Positions 8,613 to 17,468 of a stretch of 64,000 nucleotides of DNA are shown here, piece by piece. Position 1 is the stretch's first letter. Each line of letters begins with the position of its first letter. A model generated the notes under the pieces. The model was not told the origin of the DNA and did no database searches. It saw nothing but the letters and a program-made list of their open reading frames with translations. The stretch is from NCBI GenBank assembly GCA_963732775.1, contig CAVTAR010000001.1, positions 496,001-560,000 of the forward strand. Reading direction: 5' to 3'. A program made the translations under genes and the position numbers. The stretch comes from CAVRQM01 sp963732775. GTDB taxonomy: Bacteria; Pseudomonadota; Alphaproteobacteria; Acetobacterales; Acetobacteraceae.

Positions 8613-9746
8613 TCAGCCCATCGCCGGCCGCGCGGCACCGCATTCCGCCAGCAGCGCCCGCAGGTCGCGGATAACCGGGAAGACCTCCTGGTTGCGGTCC
8701 TCGCCCTGGCGGTCGTGCGCCGCCTGCTCCAGCTCGACGATGGCGCGGTCCTCGGCGAAGATGCGCTCGGTGAACCACACGAGCACCGGCCAGGCCGCCT
8801 CCAGCAGCAACGGGATGCCGGGCCGGCGCACCGACAGCAGGCCGAAGGTGCGGTTGGTCCGCTGTGCGGCGTCGAGCGGGACGTAGGCGATCCACAGATC
8901 CATCACCGGCGCGTCGCCGCTGGTCCAGATGTTGAGCGTCTGGTACGGGTACTGGGTGCGGATGGTCATGAGGTCGCGCTGCTTGTCCGACGTGCCGCGC
9001 CGGCTGCCCAGGATCGCCGCCTCGCCCAGCGGCTGGCGCCCGCCGGTGCGCGCGAAGGTATAGTCGCACTCGAGCCAGTCCGGCCCGAGGCGGCGCCCGA
9101 GATAGCGCGGCGCGATCTGCCCCATTTGGCGCCGGTGCAGGAACTGGTGGTTCATGTCCATCAGGTTCTCGTGCATGAACGTGTAGTGGCAGGCGATCTC
9201 GCGCCCGAAGCGCCGCGTCTTGAACGCCGGGTCGGCCACCGCGCCGAGCGACGGCAGCGGACCGGCGGCCGCGGGGTCGCCGGGCCAGACGAAGATCAGG
9301 CCGTCCTGTTCGCGGCACGGGTAGGCGCGTACCCCGTTCGGCAGCTTGTCGCGCCCGAGATAGGGCACGTCGATGCAGCGCCCGGTGCCGTCATAGGTCC
9401 AGCCGTGGTAGCAGCAGCGCACGGCGCAGCCCTCGACGTTGCCCTTCGACAGCGGCACCTGGCGGTGGGCGCAGCGGTCCTCCAGCGCGAACACGTCGGC
9501 CTGTCCGGGGCCGGCCCTGGGTCGCACCAGCACGATCGGATCGCCGGCGAAGCGTGCGGCGAGGGTCTTGCCGGCTGCGAGCTCGCGCGACCACGCGAGC
9601 GGATACCAGTGGTCGGGATGGATGCCGACGCGGCGAAGGTCGCGTGCGGCGCTGTCGCGTGCGGTGCCGTCCTCGGCGGCAAGCTCCGACGCCGGAAGAT
9701 CAGGAACCGAGAAGTCGGGGACCGAGAAATCGGGCACGTCCGGCAT
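8613..9746 (-). CDS. Rieske 2Fe-2S aromatic ring-hydroxylating oxygenase, alpha-type
   Basis: 377 residues. The Rieske centre is C92-x-H94 (RCAHRQ) and C111-x2-H114 (CCYHGW). The catalytic part has HENLMDMNHQFLH near 205-217, supplying the histidine ligands of the mononuclear iron as in the VanA/pheophorbide a oxygenase branch. It would need a separate reductase, and none is nearby. The N-terminus carries a repeated pentapeptide (VPDFS twice, then VPDLP) from a 15-bp tandem repeat. About 45 C-terminal residues are helical and may touch the membrane (IPLLLEAAWPVLVWF). Substrate unknown. A terminator follows the gene at 8560-8583. Confidence 0.86.
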   Translation of the reverse strand: MPDVPDFSVPDFSVPDLPASELAAEDGTARDSAARDLRRVGIHPDHWYPLAWSRELAAGKTLAARFAGDPIVLVRPRAGPGQADVFALEDRCAHRQVPLSKGNVEGCAVRCCYHGWTYDGTGRCIDVPYLGRDKLPNGVRAYPCREQDGLIFVWPGDPAAAGPLPSLGAVADPAFKTRRFGREIACHYTFMHENLMDMNHQFLHRRQMGQIAPRYLGRRLGPDWLECDYTFARTGGRQPLGEAAILGSRRGTSDKQRDLMTIRTQYPYQTLNIWTSGDAPVMDLWIAYVPLDAAQRTNRTFGLLSVRRPGIPLLLEAAWPVLVWFTERIFAEDRAIVELEQAAHDRQGEDRNQEVFPVIRDLRALLAECGAARPAMG

Positions 9747-9982
9747 GAACTCTCCTGCGGGCTGGCCCGTGCGCCGGGCCGCCGACCAAGCGCCAGCCCG
9801 CGCGACGGGCACGCGCCACTGTGCCGCCGATTGCCATGCCGGGCAACAATGGGCGCCGCTTCGCAACTCGTGCCGGTTCGAACTTGCGCCAGCACGTGCG
9901 GTCGCGCGCCAGGTGTTCGTAGCGCAGGCGAACCGGATCGGCGCGGCGGCGGCGATCGCCGATCGCGACACGGCCGCGGTTG
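9747..9982. other. Intergenic stretch without a recognised gene
   Basis: 236 bp between the Rieske oxygenase start and the end of the ABM gene, both on the minus strand. I see no convincing ORF, hairpin terminator or repeat here. It should hold the oxygenase promoter. Confidence 0.5.
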
Positions 9983-10597
9983 TTACGCCTGCAACCAGGA
10001 TGCCAGCCGTTTCGTCAGCCACGGCATGATAAAGTAGGTGAGCGCCACCACCTGGACCAGCGCCGACAGTACCTGGATCACCGGCAGCGGCACGTCGGCG
10101 TCGCGCAGCGGCGTGAACAGCAGGCGCAGCAGGTTCAGCATCACGAACACCACCGTGGTCAGCACGACGACCATCTTCCAGCGTGGCGGCGGGCGCATCG
10201 GGGTGATGGCGTCGTGCGGCGTGAACCAGTACTCCATGCCGGGCTCGAACACCGTCTCGGAGGTCGCCTCGTCGGCGAACTCCATGACCCTGGCCAGCAT
10301 GGCGTGGCGCGCCGGGGCCTGCATCCACGCGGTCAGGTGTTCCTCGGTGTCGAAGTGCAGCACGGTGGTGTATTCCGGCCGCTCGCCGCCGTGGCGCGGG
10401 CGCAGCACGGTGGAGCCGTGGTAGCCCGGCCAGCGGCTGGCGAGCGCCGTCACCTCGTGCAGCCAGGCGTCGTATTCGGCGACGCGGCCCGGCTTGACGT
10501 GGCGCGAGATCGCCACCGTCACCGGCTGCGGCGTGCCCTCCGGCCGCCCGGCGGCGGGGGCCGCGTTGGCGCGCATGCCGGTCGCCTCGCCGCTCAT
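9983..10597 (-). CDS. Antibiotic biosynthesis monooxygenase (ABM) domain protein with C-terminal membrane helices
   Basis: 204 residues. Residues about 20-120 are an ABM/ferredoxin-like domain (VTVAISRHVKPGRVAEYDAWL, then ALASRWPGYHGSTVLRP). Residues about 145-200 hold two hydrophobic segments (KMVVVLTTVVFVMLNLL and VIQVLSALVQVVALTYFIM), so the domain is membrane-tethered. Its start overlaps the sterol desaturase stop (ATGA), making a two-gene operon. ABM domains without cofactors act as monooxygenases or heme-binding proteins; which applies here is unclear. The fusion to two C-terminal helices recurs in proteins annotated simply as ABM family. Confidence 0.82.
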   Translation of the reverse strand: MSGEATGMRANAAPAAGRPEGTPQPVTVAISRHVKPGRVAEYDAWLHEVTALASRWPGYHGSTVLRPRHGGERPEYTTVLHFDTEEHLTAWMQAPARHAMLARVMEFADEATSETVFEPGMEYWFTPHDAITPMRPPPRWKMVVVLTTVVFVMLNLLRLLFTPLRDADVPLPVIQVLSALVQVVALTYFIMPWLTKRLASWLQA

Positions 10598-11583
10598 CCG
10601 CGCGCCCAGGTCGCTGGCCGCAGCCCGCGCAGGAACCGGCGCAGCCCGGCCCATTGCTGCGCCCCCCAGCCGCCGCGCACCAGCGCCGGCTCGGCGGTCG
10701 GGTCGCCCGTCTCGACATACGCGGCGGAGAAATCGGCGGTGCGGAACAGCATGTCCCACCACGGCAGGATGGCGCCGAAATTGCAGCTGCGCTGGCCGGC
10801 CGCCAGCACGCCGTGATGGGCGCGGTGGAAGCGCGGCGAGACCAGCAGACGCTCGCCGAGCCAGCCGAAGCTGATCCGCGCGTTGGCGTGCGACAGGCTT
10901 TCCAGGAAGCGCAGCAGCAGCACCAATAGCGGGAACTGCAGCGGCGGAATGCCGATCAGCAGCCCAATCGCCAGGAACCACGCGAACGCCACCAGCTCGT
11001 CCAGCAGGTGGTTGCGGTCGTCGGACCAGAACGTCATCTGCCGCTGCGCGTGGTGCAGCGCGTGCAGCGCGTACCACCAGCCGAATACGTGGCTGAGACG
11101 GTGGCGCCAGTAATCGGCAAGATCCAGGATCACCACGTAGATTGCGAACGTGACCAGCGGGCGCCCGAGCAGGAACGGGCACAGGCGCTCGAGCGTCGGC
11201 GGCACCCAGCCCTGGTCGGTGAGCCAGCCGTTCAGCACTGTCTGCCAAGTGTAGAACAGCACGAACGTGACCAGCGGCAGCAGCCCGACGCGGGCGACGA
11301 CGGTGTACAGCACGTCCACCCACACCGCGCGTGCGTCGGGCCAGCGCTCCACAGGGCGCCAGCGCTCCAGCGGCAGGCACACGGCATAGGTCAGCAGCAC
11401 CTGCGCCGCGCCATACACGGCGAACAGCGCCCAGCCATAGCCCCGGTCCTCCCACTGCATCAAGTCGAGCGCGTACAGCGCCGGGATGACGCAGTGCATC
11501 TGCAGCCACCCGGCGGCGAGGTCGAACGGCAGGGTGAGCCAGTCCATCACGGGCTCGCCCCCGCGATGATCGGCCGACAGCAC
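10594..11583 (-). CDS. Sterol desaturase / fatty acid hydroxylase family membrane protein
   Basis: 329 residues with several membrane helices. The diiron histidine clusters are all present: HRLSH (HX3H), HALHHAQ (HX2HH) and HRAHHG (HX2HH), with an HANARIS segment between them. These enzymes hydroxylate or desaturate lipids at the membrane using O2. The lipid substrate is unknown. An alternative ATG 12 codons inside (11547, MDWLTL) may be the real start because the hydrophobic part begins there. The 3' end overlaps the ABM gene start, so the two products probably work on the same pathway. Confidence 0.84.
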   Translation of the reverse strand: MLSADHRGGEPVMDWLTLPFDLAAGWLQMHCVIPALYALDLMQWEDRGYGWALFAVYGAAQVLLTYAVCLPLERWRPVERWPDARAVWVDVLYTVVARVGLLPLVTFVLFYTWQTVLNGWLTDQGWVPPTLERLCPFLLGRPLVTFAIYVVILDLADYWRHRLSHVFGWWYALHALHHAQRQMTFWSDDRNHLLDELVAFAWFLAIGLLIGIPPLQFPLLVLLLRFLESLSHANARISFGWLGERLLVSPRFHRAHHGVLAAGQRSCNFGAILPWWDMLFRTADFSAAYVETGDPTAEPALVRGGWGAQQWAGLRRFLRGLRPATWARG

Positions 11584-11680
11584 AGCACGTCGCTCATCGT
11601 CACCTCATTCAGCCCCGCAGGCTAGCACGAACCCGGGGCCGCCGGCAGGGCCTCGAACGGATTGCCCGGCCCCGGTCACG

Positions 11681-11697
11681 TGCGGGCCGATGGTGCG
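11681..11697 (+). promoter_or_regulatory. Possible NtrC-type activator half-site pair
   Basis: TGCGGGCCGATGGTGCG resembles the NtrC site (TGCACY-N-TGGTGCA), with a good right half (TGGTGCG) and a poor left half. It lies about 54 bp upstream of the sigma-54-type promoter, a normal place for an enhancer protein. Confidence 0.35.
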
Positions 11698-11750
11698 CAA
11701 TTTCCGGGCAGCCTGCCACGGCCGTCCAGCGGCGCAGGCGTTTCGCGCCT

Positions 11751-11765
11751 TGGCATGACGATTGC
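11751..11765 (+). promoter_or_regulatory. Sigma-54 (RpoN) type -24/-12 promoter of the urt operon
   Basis: TGGCATGACGATTGC matches TGGCAC-N5-TTGC with one mismatch and exact spacing; the GG and GC dinucleotides of the -24 and -12 elements are correct. It lies 41 bp before the urtA ATG, leaving a leader of about 30 nt. Urea transport genes are commonly under nitrogen (NtrC/RpoN) control, so placement and function agree. Confidence 0.75.
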
Positions 11766-11806
11766 GTGATCGGACGCGACTGCCATCCCCTGTCGAAAGG
11801 ACCTCC

Positions 11807-13103
11807 ATGCCCTCCCTCCGTTCCTGGCTGCGCGGCGCCGCGGTCGCCGTCGCCTCGCTCACGGCCAGCCCTTTCGCGCACGCCCAGGACACGATCAAGG
11901 TCGGCATCCTGCACTCGCTCTCCGGCACCATGGCGATCAGCGAGACCACGCTGAAGGACGTCGATGCTCATGCTGATCGACGCCCAGAACAAGAAGGGCG
12001 GCCTGCTCGGCAAGAAGCTCGAGGCGGTGGTGGTCGACCCGGCGAGCAACTGGCCGCTATTCGCGGAGAAGGCGCGCGAGCTGATCAGCGTTGACAAGGT
12101 CGCCGCCGTGTTCGGCTGCTGGACCAGCGTCTCGCGCAAGTCCGTGCTGCCGGTGTTCGAGGAACTCGGCGGCATCCTGTTCTACCCGGTGCAGTACGAG
12201 GGCGAGGAGAGCAGCCACAACGTGTTCTACACGGGTGCCGCGCCGAACCAGCAGGCGATCCCGGCGGTGGACTACCTGATGAGTGCCGACGGCGGCAGCG
12301 TGAAGCGCTGGGTGCTGGCCGGCACCGACTACGTCTATCCGCGCACCACCAACAAGATCCTGGACGCCTACCTGAAGTCCAAGGGTGTCGCGGACGACGA
12401 CATCATGATCAACTACACGCCGTTCGGCCATAGCGACTGGCAGAACATCGTTGCCAGCATCAAGAAGTTCGGCTCGGCTGGCAAGAAGACCGCTGTGGTC
12501 TCCACCATCAACGGCGACGCCAACGTGCCGTTCTACAAGGAGCTCGGCAACCAGGGCATCAAGGCGACCGACATCCCCGTGGTGGCGTTCTCGGTCGGCG
12601 AGGAGGAACTGGCCGGCATCGACACCAAGCCGCTGGTCGGCCACCTCGCCGCGTGGAACTACTTCGAGAGCGTCGACACGCCGGAGAACAAGGCGTTCAT
12701 CGACCAGTGGCACGCCTACACCGAGAAGGCGAAGCGCACCACCAACGACCCGATGGAGGCGTCCTACATCGGCTTCAACATGTGGGTGAAGGCGGTCGAG
12801 AAGGCCGGCACCACCGACCCCGCCAAGGTGATCGACGCGATGGTCGGCGTGTCGGTGCCGAACCTCACCGGCGGCTACTCGACGATGATGCCGAACCATC
12901 ACATCACCAAGCCGGTGCTGATCGGCGAGGTGCAGGACGACGGCCAGTTCAACGTCGTGTGGCAGACCCCGGGGCTGCTGGTGGCCAACGAGTGGTCGCC
13001 GTACCTGGAGGGCTCGCGCGACCTGATCGCCGACTGGCGCAAGCCGATGTCGTGCGGCAACTTCAACGTGAAGACGGGCAAGTGCGGCGGGGCGAGCAAG
13101 TAG
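11807..13103 (+). CDS. urtA: Urea ABC transporter substrate-binding protein UrtA (one frameshift in this sequence)
   Basis: Begins with a signal peptide (SWLRGAAVAVASLTASPFAHA, cleaved before QDTIKVGILHS) and continues as a type I periplasmic binding protein of the amide/urea class (VKVGILHSLSGTMAISE, FGCWTSVSRKSVLP, LFYPVQYEGEESSHN, ending CGNFNVKTGKCGG). It binds urea in the periplasm for UrtBCDE. The frame breaks near 11962: the bases after GACGT contain one extra C compared with the expected DVMLMLID, and the rest from 11964 is fully open. A Shine-Dalgarno (AAAGGA) precedes the ATG. The single shift is probably a sequence error. Confidence 0.9.
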
Positions 13104-13123
13104 CGTCGTCGTGGCACGAACCA

Positions 13124-13225
13124 CCCTCACCCCCGCCTTGATTCGCTTCGCGACCCAAGCCCGCAAGCGCGGGAGAGGGAGCGTGCCCCCTCTCCCGCGC
13201 TTGCGGGAGAGGGCCGGGGTGAGGG
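13124..13225. repeat. Palindromic intergenic repeat overlapping the urtB start
   Basis: A nested inverted repeat: CCCGCAAGCGCGGGAGAGGG (13160-13179) pairs with its complement at 13188-13207, and an outer CCCTCACCCC (13124-13133) pairs with GGGGTGAGGG (13216-13225). The element fills the whole gap between urtA and urtB, and its last bases contain the GTG (13219) that best serves as urtB start. Similar 'CCCTCTCCCGC' dyads are scattered in many proteobacterial genomes. Confidence 0.75.
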
Positions 13226-14798
13226 GCTTGCTCCTTGCCCTCCTGCTCTTGTTCGCGACCGCCGCCCGGGCCGAGACCGACCCGTTCGCGGCGCTGGCCG
13301 CCGGCAATTTCGACCAGACGCAACTCGGCATCGAGGCGCTCGCCGCTCTCCGGCAACCCGCAGGCCGCCCCGACCATCACCGCGTTGCAGGCGGGCAAGC
13401 TGGTGTTCGCTCCGGGCGGCGCGCTGTTCATCCGCACCGAGTCCGGCCTGCTCGAGGCCCGCACCGGCGACGGCGGCCACGGGCATTGATGGCGCGAGCC
13501 TGAGGCCGGTGCGCCTCAACAACGCCGTGCGCGGTGCTGCGGCGGCGGCGATGGGCAGCCTGCAGCTGTTCTCCCCGGACCTGTCGGCGCGCCGCAAGGC
13601 GGCCGAGGCGGTGTTCGTCTCGCGCGACCCGGCCGCCATCCCGGCACTCGACCGGGCACTCGCGGCCGGGCAGCCGGCCGGCATCCGGGCGGTGATGCAG
13701 CAGGCGCGCGCCGCCGCGGCGCTGACCGCGACCACCACCAGCGACGCCGACCGGCTCGCGGCCATCGACACGCTGCGCCGGCGCGGCGACCTCGCGGCGC
13801 GCAGCCTGCTGGCCTCGCTGCCGCCGCAGCCGGCCGCGGTCGCCCCGGCCGTCGCCGCCGCACTGGCCGCCATCGACCGCAGCGAGCGGCTGTGGGGCCT
13901 GGCGCAGGACGTGTTCTACGGCCTGTCGCTCGGCTCGGTGCTGCTGCTGGCCGCGGCCGGGCTGGCCATCACCTTCGGCGTCATGGGCGTCATCAACATG
14001 GCGCACGGCGAGATCGTGATGCTGGGCGCCTACACCACCTACGTCGTGCAGCAGGCGATCGCCGCCGTCGCACCCGGCCTGTCCGGCGCCAGCCTGTTCT
14101 TCGCCGTGCCGCTGGCCTTCTTGCGTCTCGGGGCTGGTCGGCATCGCCATCGAGCGCTGCTGATCCGCTTCCTGTACGGCCGGCCGCTGGAGACGCTGCT
14201 CGCCACCTGGGGCGTGTCGCTGGTGCTTGCAGCAGGCGGTGCGCTCGCTGTTCGGCGCGGCGAACCGTCCGTGGTGCACACCGGACTGGATGAGCGGCGC
14301 GACTGCAATGGGGCGGGCTGACCATCACCTCAACCGGCTCGTACATCATCATCTTCGCGGTCCTGCGTGCTGGCCGCGCTGATGGCGGTGCTGCGCTTCA
14401 CCTCGCTCGGCCTGCAGATGCGCGCGGTGACGCAGAACCGGCGCATGGCCGCCGGCATGGGCATCCGCACGCCGCTGGATCGACGCGATGACGTTCGGCC
14501 TTGGCTCCGGCGTCGCCGGCATGGCGGGTGTGGCGCTGAGCCAGATCGACAACGTCAGCCCCAATCTGGGCCAGGGCTACATCATCGACAGCTTCATGGT
14601 GGTGGTGTTCGGCGGCGTCGGCAATCTGTGGGGCACGGTGGTGAGCGCGCTGACGCTCGGCGTGGTCGGCAAGTTCCTCGAGCCGCTGGCCGGCGCGGTG
14701 CTGGGCAAGATCGTGGTGCTGGTGCTGCTGATCGCCTTCATCCAGCGCAAGCCGCGCGGCCTGTTCCCGCTGCAAGCGGGCGGGCGGTGGAGGCATGA
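13219..14798 (+). CDS. urtB: Urea ABC transporter permease UrtB (many frameshifts in this sequence)
   Basis: Starts at GTG 13219 with a signal-like segment (LLLALLLLFATAARA), followed by the UrtB periplasmic extension (NFDQTQLGIEALAA, ALFIRTESGLLEARTGDGG) and the LivH-type permease domain (GLSLGSVLLLAAAGLAITFGVMGVINMAHGE, LLATWGVSLVL, GLGSGVAGMAGVALSQIDN). The frame changes repeatedly (about 13352, 13484, 14122, 14157, 14225, 14290-14310, 14367, 14480, 14779), nearly always by one extra base. Joined across these points the product is a full-length UrtB ending GRAVEA at the TGA 14796-14798, which overlaps the urtC ATG. Protein identity is certain; whether the breaks are real is not. Confidence 0.85.
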
Positions 14799-15902
14799 GC
14801 CGCGTCCTCGCTGGCGGTCTGTCTCGTGCTGGTGCTGGGGGGCGCGGCGGCGCTGGCGCTACGGCAACCTCGCCATTCCCGACGGTTCGCGCCGTGGCAC
14901 GTGCCGACCTACGCCGTCGTCGCTGGTCGGGCAAATATCTCTGCTACGCGATGCTGGCGCTGGCGGTCGACCTGGTGTGGGGGTTCGCCGGCATACTGAG
15001 CCTCGGCCATGCCGCGTTCTTCGCGCTCGGCGGCTACGCGATGGGCATGTACCTGATGCGCCAGATCGGCCCGCGCGGCGTGTACGGCAACCCGGTGCTG
15101 CCGGACTTCATGGTGTTCCTGAACTATAAGGAGCTGCCGTGGTACTGGCACGGCTTCGACTATCCGCTGTTCGCCATCCTGATGGCGGTGCTGGTGCCGG
15201 GGCTGCTCGCGCTGGTGTTCGGCTACTTCGCGTTCCGCAGCCGCGTCACCGGGCGTGTACCTGTCGATCATCACCCAGGCGCTGACCTACGCGCTGCTGC
15301 TGGCGTTCTTCCGCAACGACATGGGGTTCGGCGGCAACAACGGGCTGACCGACTTCAAGGACATTTTCCACTACGACCTGCACGCCGACGCGACGCGCTG
15401 CGGGCTGCTGGTCGCGAGCGCCGTGGCGCTGGCAGCAGCACTGCTGGTGGCCCGCGCGGTGGTGACGTCGCGCTACGGGCAAGGTGCTGGTCGCGGTGCG
15501 CGACGCCGAGAGCCGGACGCGCTTCCTCGGCTACCGGCCGGAGACGCTACAAGCTGGTGGCGTTCGTGCTCTCGGCGGTGATGGCCGGCATCGGCGGCGC
15601 GCTGTACGTGCCGCAGGTCGGCATCATCAACCCCGGCGAGTTCGCGCCGGCCAACTCGATCGAGGCGGTGATCTGGGTCGCGGTCGGCGGGCGCGGCACG
15701 CTGGTGGGCGCGATCCTGGGCGCGGTGCTGGTCAATGCCGGCAAGACGTTCTTCACCGGCGCGTTGCCGGAGCTGTGGCTGTTCGCGCTGGGCGCGCTGT
15801 TCATCCTGGTGACGCTGTTCCTGCCGCGCGGGATGATGGGCCTGGTGCGGCCCCCCGAGCGGCGCGCAGTGCCGGCCGCCGACGCCGGAGCTGGCGGAAT
15901 GA
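14795..15902 (+). CDS. urtC: Urea ABC transporter permease UrtC (several frameshifts in this sequence)
   Basis: LivM-type permease: LALAVDLVWGFAGILSLGHAAFF, GMYLMRQIGPRGVYGNPVLP, YLSIITQALTYALLLAF, RFLGYRPETYKL, VPQVGIINPGEFAP and LPRGMMGLV. The ATG overlaps the urtB stop (ATGA). Extra bases shift the frame near 14809, 14880-14930, 15256, 15478 and 15551. Near the C-run at 15851-15856 another shift removes the expected stop: in the adjacent frame the protein would end PELAE at TGA 15900-15902, overlapping the urtD ATG. As written, the frame instead runs straight into urtD. Confidence 0.85.
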
Positions 15903-16642
15903 CCGGCGAGCGCCTGCTGCTGCTGGACGGCGTCAGCGTCAGCTTCGACGGGTTCCGCGCGCTGAACGCGTTGTCGCTGGTGCTGGAGCAGGGCGAGATG
16001 CGCGCGGTGATCGGCCCCAACGGCGCCGGCAAGACCACGATGATGGACGTCATCACCGGCAAGACCCGCCCGGACACCGGGCAGGTGCTGTTCGGCTCGG
16101 ACACCGACCTCACCAAGCTCGACGAGCCGGCCATCGCCCAGCTCGGCATCGGCCGCAAGTTCCAGAAGCCCACCGTGTTCGAGAGCCACAGCGTCTGGGA
16201 CAACCTGCTGCTGGCGCTGGCCGGCGACCGCCGCCCGCGCTTTGCGTTGTTCGCCCGCGAGACCGCCGCCGAGCGGCGGCGGATCGAGGGCATCCTGGCC
16301 ACGACGCGGCTCGAGGCGCAGCGGGCGCGCCGAGCCGGCGACCTCAGCCACGGGCAGAAGCAGTGGCTGGAGATCGGCATGCTGCTGGCGCAGGAGCCGC
16401 AGCTGCTGCTGGTGGACGAGCCGGTCGCCGGCATGACCGACGGCGAGACCGAGCAGACCGCCGACCTGCTGCGCGAGATCAACCGTACCCGCAGCGTGGT
16501 GGTGGTGGAGCACGACATGGCGTTCGTCCGCGCGCTCGGCGTGAAGGTCACGGTGCTGCACGAGGGCTCGGTGCTGTCCGAGGGCTCCATCGACCACGTG
16601 AGCGAGGATCCGCGGGTGATCGACGTGTATCTGGGGCGTTGA
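15899..16642 (+). CDS. urtD: Urea ABC transporter ATP-binding protein UrtD
   Basis: About 247 residues, intact. LivG-type ATPase: Walker A GPNGAGKTT near 39-47, signature LSHGQKQWLEIGM, Walker B LLLVDEPVAGM and the H-loop VVVEHDM. LSHGQKQ in place of LSGGQ is characteristic of UrtD. It powers urea import with UrtE through UrtBC at the inner membrane. The ATG sits on an ATGA junction, but with no stop in frame upstream, so the given sequence reads as a UrtC-UrtD fusion. Confidence 0.92.
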   Translation: MTGERLLLLDGVSVSFDGFRALNALSLVLEQGEMRAVIGPNGAGKTTMMDVITGKTRPDTGQVLFGSDTDLTKLDEPAIAQLGIGRKFQKPTVFESHSVWDNLLLALAGDRRPRFALFARETAAERRRIEGILATTRLEAQRARRAGDLSHGQKQWLEIGMLLAQEPQLLLVDEPVAGMTDGETEQTADLLREINRTRSVVVVEHDMAFVRALGVKVTVLHEGSVLSEGSIDHVSEDPRVIDVYLGR

Positions 16643-16657
16643 GGGTGCGCGCCCGGC

Positions 16658-16755
16658 CCCCACCCGGCGCTCCGCGCCACCCTCCCCACGAGGGGGAGGG
16701 AGAAGGATATTTCCCTCCCCCTCGTGGGGAGGGTGGCGCGGAGCGCCGGGTGGGG
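16658..16755. repeat. Perfect 44-bp inverted repeat between urtD and urtE
   Basis: Arms 16658-16701 and 16712-16755 are exact reverse complements with a 10-base loop (GAAGGATATT). Each arm begins CCCCACCCGGCGCTCCGCGC. A diverged copy with the same arms lies at 28387-28481 in the yej operon, so this is an interspersed repeat family. In RNA it would form a very stable hairpin inside the urt message. Confidence 0.92.
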
Positions 16756-16769
16756 AACGGAGCACGCCG

Positions 16770-17466
16770 ATGCTGCAGGTAGAGAACGTCGACTTGCACT
16801 ACGGCGCCGCCATCGCCTTGCGCGGCGTCTCGCTGTCGGCCGCGATGGGCGAGGTGACGTGCCTGCTCGGCCGCAACGGCGTCGGCAAGACCAGCCTGCT
16901 GCGCGCCGTCACCGGCCTGCACCCCGTGACCCGCGGCAGGATCACCTGGGAGGGCGCGGACATCACGCGGCTGCCGGCCTACGAGCGGGCGCGGCGCGGC
17001 ATCGCCTCGGTGCCGCAGGGGCGCGACATCTTCCCCATGCTGACGGTGCGCGAGAACCTCGAGACCGGCTTCGCCACGCTGCCCCGTGCCGCGCGGAGGA
17101 TCGCCGACGACGTGATGGACCTGTTCCCGGTGCTGCGCACCATGCTGCGCCGGCGCGGCGGCGACCTCTCGGGCGGCCAGCAGCAGCAACTCGCCATCGC
17201 GCGGGCACTGCTGATGCGCCCGCGGCTGCTGGTGCTGGACGAGCCCACCGAGGGCATCCAGCCCAGCGTCATCAAGGACATCGGCCGGGTGATCGCGCTG
17301 CTGCGGGCGCGTGGCGACATGGCGATCGTGCTGGTGGAGCAGTACTACGAGTTCGCCCGCGAACTGGCGCAGAGCATCGTCGTGCTGGATCGCGGCGACG
17401 TGGTGCTGAGCGGGCCGCGCGAGTTCGCTCGACGAGGCGGAAGTGCGGCGGCACCTGTCGGTGTGA
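16770..17466 (+). CDS. urtE: Urea ABC transporter ATP-binding protein UrtE (frameshift at the 3' end)
   Basis: About 231 residues, LivF-type ATPase: Walker A GRNGVGKTS near 37-45, signature LSGGQQQQLAIARAL, Walker B LLVLDEPTEGIQPSVI. EPTEGIQPS is typical of UrtE. The frame breaks near 17428: the normal C-terminus LDEAEVRRHLSV followed by TGA (17464-17466) is in the next frame, one extra base away. As written, the frame would run on to 17597 through the rsmD gene. It ends three bases before the convergent rsmD stop. Confidence 0.9.
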
Positions 17467-17468
17467 GG

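Noticed and set aside
13124..13225. Hairpin as intrinsic terminator between urtA and urtB
   Set aside because: No T run follows on either strand and the repeat is a dispersed type; better described as an interspersed palindrome.
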